From: Rhodobacteraceae bacterium UBA996
GTDB lineage: Bacteria; Pseudomonadota; Alphaproteobacteria; Rhodobacterales; Rhodobacteraceae
Direction of reading: 5' to 3'
Assembly: GCA_002291955.1 (NCBI GenBank)
Contig: DBBA01000001.1
Location: 1 to 14,156 of the forward strand
Length of the DNA stretch: 14,156 nucleotides
Part shown: positions 13,220 to 14,156 of the stretch, piece by piece
How positions within the stretch are numbered: the stretch's first letter is position 1
Layout of the letters: each line of letters begins with the position of its first letter
Notes under the pieces: generated by a model
Told to the model about the DNA's origin: nothing
Seen by the model: only the letters and a program-made list of their open reading frames with translations
Database searches by the model: none
Position numbers and translations under genes: made by a program

Positions 13220-14156
13220 CGCGTCGCGTCCCCTGCCTGTTCGAACCAGGGCGCCGGGTCCACCGGTGCGCCTGCATTCCTGACTTCCATATAAAGCGTT
13301 TCCGTCCAGTATGCGCCACCCGCCGCAGCGGACCGGCCGAAATACGCTGCGCGCCCCGTTCTGGCCGCGGACCCGCCCTCCGGGCCGTCACCCGGTTCCG
13401 CCCCCGGCATCGACGCCAGCACCGTGCCCGGCGCGACCACCGACCCTTCGGCCGCATACAGGTCGCCAAGGCCCGCCAGAGCGATCAGATATCCCGGCTG
13501 CGGCTCCAGCACGATCACGTTTGCGTAGTCCAGAAGCGGTCCGGCATAGCGCACCGTGGCCGCCCACGGGGCCAACACGGGGGCCCCCGGCGCCGTCGCG
13601 ACCACCAGACCGGGCCGCGCGATCCCGGCCGCGTCGGCCTCGCCGAAGCGGCGCAGCACCGTACCGCGCACCGGCAGCGGCAGCGCCGTCCCCGCGGCCG
13701 CGAAATCCGGCGTCGCCGCCGCCGCAGCCGGCGCGATCTCGGCCAGACCCGCGGCAAAGGCATCGAGCGTATCCGCCGAGGTCAGCAGCCGCGCCACCTC
13801 GGCCGGGTCCGACAGATAGGGCGTCGGCAGGTCGCGCCGTTCGGCCGCCGCTTCCGACAGGTCCACCCGCGCGTCCTGCGCCGACGCGAGCCCCGCATCC
13901 AGCAGCGACAGCGCCGCCGCCTGCTCGGCCCGGATGTCCGACAGCGCCGCCAGCCGCGCCGCCAGGGCCGAGGTCTCGACCGCCAGCGCGGCGCGCACAT
14001 CGGCCAGCACCATGCCCGCCCGCAGCGACGGCAGCGCACCATCGGGATGCAGCACCAGCCCCGCGCCGGTCTCGCGGTCCAGCGCCAGCATCAGCCCGGT
14101 CAGCTGCATCAGCCGCGCCTCGTCCGCCGCCAGTTCGGCCTCGGCCTGCGCCGCGC
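13216..14156 (-). CDS. envC: Murein hydrolase activator EnvC (5' end outside window)
   Basis: The frame is open to the right edge of the window, so the N-terminus with the signal peptide and most of the coiled coil is missing. Some 313 codons remain. The upstream part (AAQAEAELAADEARL, then an alanine-rich ARLAALSDIRAEQAAALSLL) looks like the end of a coiled coil. A LytM/M23-like domain follows from LPLPVRGTVLRRFG to VDPAPWF. All the zinc ligands of active M23 peptidases are gone: the first histidine and aspartate (GIARPGLVVA), the AHL histidine (LAGL) and the HxH pair (TLYMEV). Loss of these ligands is typical of EnvC, which activates cell-division amidases rather than cutting peptidoglycan. 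The last codons overlap the start of ctpA. Confidence 0.88.
   Translation of the reverse strand, partial: AAQAEAELAADEARLMQLTGLMLALDRETGAGLVLHPDGALPSLRAGMVLADVRAALAVETSALAARLAALSDIRAEQAAALSLLDAGLASAQDARVDLSEAAAERRDLPTPYLSDPAEVARLLTSADTLDAFAAGLAEIAPAAAAATPDFAAAGTALPLPVRGTVLRRFGEADAAGIARPGLVVATAPGAPVLAPWAATVRYAGPLLDYANVIVLEPQPGYLIALAGLGDLYAAEGSVVAPGTVLASMPGAEPGDGPEGGSAARTGRAAYFGRSAAAGGAYWTETLYMEVRNAGAPVDPAPWFEQAGDATR

Noticed and set aside
11780..13294. Open frame on the plus strand (504 codons)
   Set aside because: It is antisense to ctpA, whose Ser/Lys dyad and PDZ domain are unambiguous.

Overview
The window looks like chromosomal DNA of a very GC-rich alphaproteobacterium, most likely of the order Rhodobacterales. 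This rests on strong G/C preference at third codon positions, the gene order envC–ctpA–rppH, an aerobic-type cobaltochelatase CobT, and several small proteins of a kind I associate with that group. No tRNA, rRNA, insertion sequence, CRISPR array or replication origin was seen. Most of the window is ordinary core gene content on the minus strand.

Region 1 (1–1858, plus strand): the 3' part of a GntR/FCD-type regulator, followed 16 bases later by a tetrahydrofolate-dependent aryl O-demethylase of the LigM type. The pair probably forms one transcription unit for demethylating a methoxylated substrate such as vanillate or 3-O-methylgallate.

Region 2 (1859–2713): a sparsely coding stretch with several hairpins, one short gene for a membrane-anchored four-cysteine protein, and two striking perfect inverted repeats (2613–2632 and 2680–2701) between convergent genes. 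This is the least explained DNA in the window.

Region 3 (2714–8470, minus strand, read right to left): a small secreted protein, cobT, a 51-residue membrane protein, a secreted peptidoglycan-binding-like protein, an Xaa-Pro aminopeptidase whose start overlaps the stop of the gene before it, and a DUF427 protein. The genes are tightly spaced and probably largely co-transcribed, although no shared function is apparent beyond CobT's role in cobalamin synthesis.

Region 4 (8471–9254): a divergent promoter region, then a plus-strand P-loop sugar/nucleoside kinase-like gene whose 3' end overlaps the next, oppositely directed gene.

Region 5 (9230–14156, minus strand, read right to left): envC (truncated by the window edge) and ctpA overlap by four bases. 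They are followed by rppH, a two-pass membrane protein interrupted by an in-frame TAG, and a family III CoA-transferase. EnvC and CtpA act on the cell envelope, and RppH begins mRNA decay. The interrupted gene and the hairpin between ctpA and rppH are the unusual points here. I did not find a convincing new multi-gene system. The best leads are the palindrome-bearing gap of region 2 and the in-frame amber codon of region 5.
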